Source of the DNA: Anaerolineales bacterium UBA2232
Lineage (GTDB): Bacteria; Chloroflexota; Anaerolineae; UBA2200
DNA: 6,539 nucleotides
Direction of reading: 5' to 3'
Assembly: GCA_002348045.1 (NCBI GenBank)
Contig: DDYO01000207.1
Location: 1-6,539, forward strand
Part shown: piece by piece, positions 5,175 to 6,539 of the stretch
Position numbering within the stretch: the first letter of the stretch is position 1
How the letters are laid out: each line of letters opens with the position of its first letter
Translations under genes and position numbers: made by a program
Notes under the pieces: generated by a model
What the model was told of the DNA's origin: nothing
Database searches by the model: none
What the model saw: the letters and a program-made list of their open reading frames with translations, nothing else

Positions 5175-5927
5175 CTAGCCAAGCCGAGCAATCACACCTT
5201 CTCGCACGACTCCGTATGGCACATACTGAGGCAGTAGATGTCTCAGGTCACGCTCCCAATCAGAGCCGGCCCGATCTGTCGCCGCCGCCAGTTTATCCCG
5301 ATCCCACTTCATCTCATAGAGCGCGAGCTTGCGTTCGACCAGCTCATCCTCCAACGGGACTTCCTGATTGAGCATCAGCCAGATATCGTACAGATCGCGC
5401 GGCTTACCCCGCACGAGCAAGGCTCGAACCTTCTCCGCCAGCAGATGCTCCGGTGTCAGGACCGTCACGACGAATGGCCGTACATCGTCGTACTCGGACG
5501 TCACCAACTCACGACGCACCGCTACGTCTTCGGGTCGTAGGTTGACGTCCACCCGTACCTTCCCCTTGCTATGCGGCTCCCCATCGTACAACGGTCCCTG
5601 GAAACTAACGTCAAAGCTGTATCCTACGCCAGACACCCATTCGCGGCGTCTCTCTGCAGCGATACCGAAGTCCAGCAACCGGGTGATGATCTCCTGCCCC
5701 AGCATCTGCAGTGCTACGATATCGCCCGGGCCATTGAAGTCCAGATCCTCGGAGTAGCGACTGCCGTGATAGACCATCCGCAGGGCGGTACCACCCTTGT
5801 AGATCAGGGCCTGACTGCGCGAATAGAGCAGCCAGAGGAGCAGATGCTGCACGTAATCCCGCTCCTGGACCTGCATCCCGATGCCGGCTCGCTGAGCTAT
5901 GCGCTGGATCTGTGTCCTGGTCAGCAT
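5175..5927 (-). CDS. abiEii: AbiEii toxin, nucleotidyltransferase of a type IV toxin-antitoxin system
   Basis: The 250-residue product has the AbiEii/MenT-type nucleotidyltransferase motifs: LIYKGGTALR (41-50), the acidic SEDLDF (59-64) with Asp61 and Asp63, the further acidic strand VRVDVNL (124-130), LLAEKVRALL (162-171), and RGKPRDLYDIWLM (173-185). These match the four motifs described for AbiEii, which uses NTPs and, in the related MenT toxins, adds nucleotides to tRNA acceptor ends. The C-terminal helical part (about 190-250) is present, so the gene appears intact. Its ATG shares one base with the antitoxin stop (TGATG), and GGGGAGGAAG lies just upstream within the antitoxin end, so translation is probably coupled. 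Antitoxin first, toxin second is the classical AbiE order. AbiE pairs act in abortive phage defence and plasmid or element maintenance; which applies here is unknown. Confidence 0.9.
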   Translation of the reverse strand: MLTRTQIQRIAQRAGIGMQVQERDYVQHLLLWLLYSRSQALIYKGGTALRMVYHGSRYSEDLDFNGPGDIVALQMLGQEIITRLLDFGIAAERRREWVSGVGYSFDVSFQGPLYDGEPHSKGKVRVDVNLRPEDVAVRRELVTSEYDDVRPFVVTVLTPEHLLAEKVRALLVRGKPRDLYDIWLMLNQEVPLEDELVERKLALYEMKWDRDKLAAATDRAGSDWERDLRHLLPQYVPYGVVREGVIARLG

Positions 5928-6539
5928 CAGCTCACTTCCTCCCCATCGGTAAAATCGCGTTCGGGGATGTTGGCAACGACCTGCCAGCGCGCAACCACGG
6001 GGCCGCCACGGGGCCGCGTTGGGTCCAGTTTGACCGGACTCGCCGAATGCGCCAGCCCTTCGCCGGATCGCCCGTAGCGCTCCAGCAGGTACCCCAGCCT
6101 GGAGCCCAGGCTCTTGTTCTCCATTCGGTTGGCATAATCCACTAGGGTGGCCACATCCACGGTCTCGAGCGCTATCCGCAGAGCTTTCGCCACCTCGCCA
6201 ACGCCTCCGGCATACTGTGGAAGATCAAGACTATCCACAATGGCCTTGGCCTCGTCGGCAATGACGACCGGCAGATCTCCGACCTCCTCCCGGCGGTAGC
6301 CAAAGAACTTATGCGGCTTTATAGCCACGAATTGGAGACGAAAGCCCCGGTAGCTGACCGGGCGCCTCTTTCGTGTCGTCGCCACAAAGGTGGTCATGGG
6401 CACCTGCTCGGTGAACCCATACCGGTGCAAAGCGGACCAGTAGGACACATACCCGGGGGTGACCAGATGGCTGGCAATGTAGGTGGGATTGGAGAGCACC
6501 ATCTCGGGTTCGAGCCCCAAGAGGAGATACTTGCCCTTC
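5927..6539 (-). CDS. abiEi: AbiEi antitoxin, 5'-truncated by the window edge
   Basis: The frame is open to the right edge and reads KGKYLLLGLEPEMVLSNPTY at its visible start, which is the usual junction between the N-terminal winged-helix domain and the C-terminal antitoxin domain. The N-terminal DNA-binding part must lie beyond 6539; the TTG at 6520 is inside the gene and is not the start. The C-terminal domain is well preserved: YVSYWSALHRYGFTEQVP, FVATTRKRRPVSYRGFRLQF, the KPHKFFGYR segment, DLPVVIADEAKAIVDSLDLP, YAGGVGEVAKAL and SLGSRLGYLLERYG. In AbiE systems this domain neutralises the toxin without stable complex formation, while the missing N-terminus represses the operon promoter by binding inverted repeats. 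That promoter is therefore also outside the window. Confidence 0.88.
   Translation of the reverse strand, partial: KGKYLLLGLEPEMVLSNPTYIASHLVTPGYVSYWSALHRYGFTEQVPMTTFVATTRKRRPVSYRGFRLQFVAIKPHKFFGYRREEVGDLPVVIADEAKAIVDSLDLPQYAGGVGEVAKALRIALETVDVATLVDYANRMENKSLGSRLGYLLERYGRSGEGLAHSASPVKLDPTRPRGGPVVARWQVVANIPERDFTDGEEVS

Noticed and set aside
6506..6518. GGGTTCGAGCCCC resembles a tRNA T-arm
   Set aside because: It lies inside the AbiEi reading frame, and no acceptor, D or anticodon arms can be built around it on either strand.
1..6539. Insertion sequence, transposase, phage integrase or CRISPR array
   Set aside because: No such coding motifs, terminal inverted repeats or regularly spaced direct repeats were seen on either strand.

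Overview
The window looks like an accessory stretch of a bacterial chromosome with fairly high GC. The closest resemblances of the encoded proteins, from memory of the families and not from any search, are to Chloroflexota, Actinomycetota and Firmicutes. No ribosomal, tRNA or other phylogenetic marker is present, so the host is not established. Seven intact or nearly intact genes lie rightward from 414 to 5039. One antitoxin-toxin pair lies leftward from the right edge back to 5175.

Region 1 (1-413) has no convincing gene, but it holds a 20-bp perfect palindrome (140-159) and a near-consensus promoter (TTGACA, 17 bp, TATACT at 306-334) with a dyad between its two boxes. Region 2 (414-1721) has two free-standing GyrI-like effector-binding proteins, i.e. 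the ligand-sensing half of MerR/AraC multidrug regulators without a DNA-binding half, separated by 285 bp of apparently non-coding DNA. Region 3 (1722-4349) starts only 4 bp after the second of these. It holds an aminoglycoside-phosphotransferase-like kinase, a broken DUF998 membrane-protein gene, a RibD-C/dihydrofolate-reductase-like protein and a DUF4256 protein. Hand counts on sampled lines give about 50-56% G+C here, against about 63-66% in the flanking genes, so this block may have a separate origin. Region 4 (4410-5039) is a metallo-beta-lactamase-fold hydrolase with all its metal ligands.

Region 5 (5175-6539, minus strand) is a type IV AbiE toxin-antitoxin pair: an AbiEi antitoxin whose DNA-binding N-terminus is cut off by the window edge, and a complete AbiEii nucleotidyltransferase toxin overlapping it by one base. 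It converges on the MBL gene across a 135-bp gap in which I found no clear terminator.

The rightward genes may be one or more co-directional transcription units with a drug or xenobiotic response flavour (ligand sensors, small-molecule kinase, reductase-like protein, MBL hydrolase), but their joint function is inference. No clearly new system is evident. The points most worth a second look are the promoter with an internal dyad driving a stand-alone sensor domain, the compositional block, and the DUF998 remnant spliced directly in front of the reductase ribosome-binding site.
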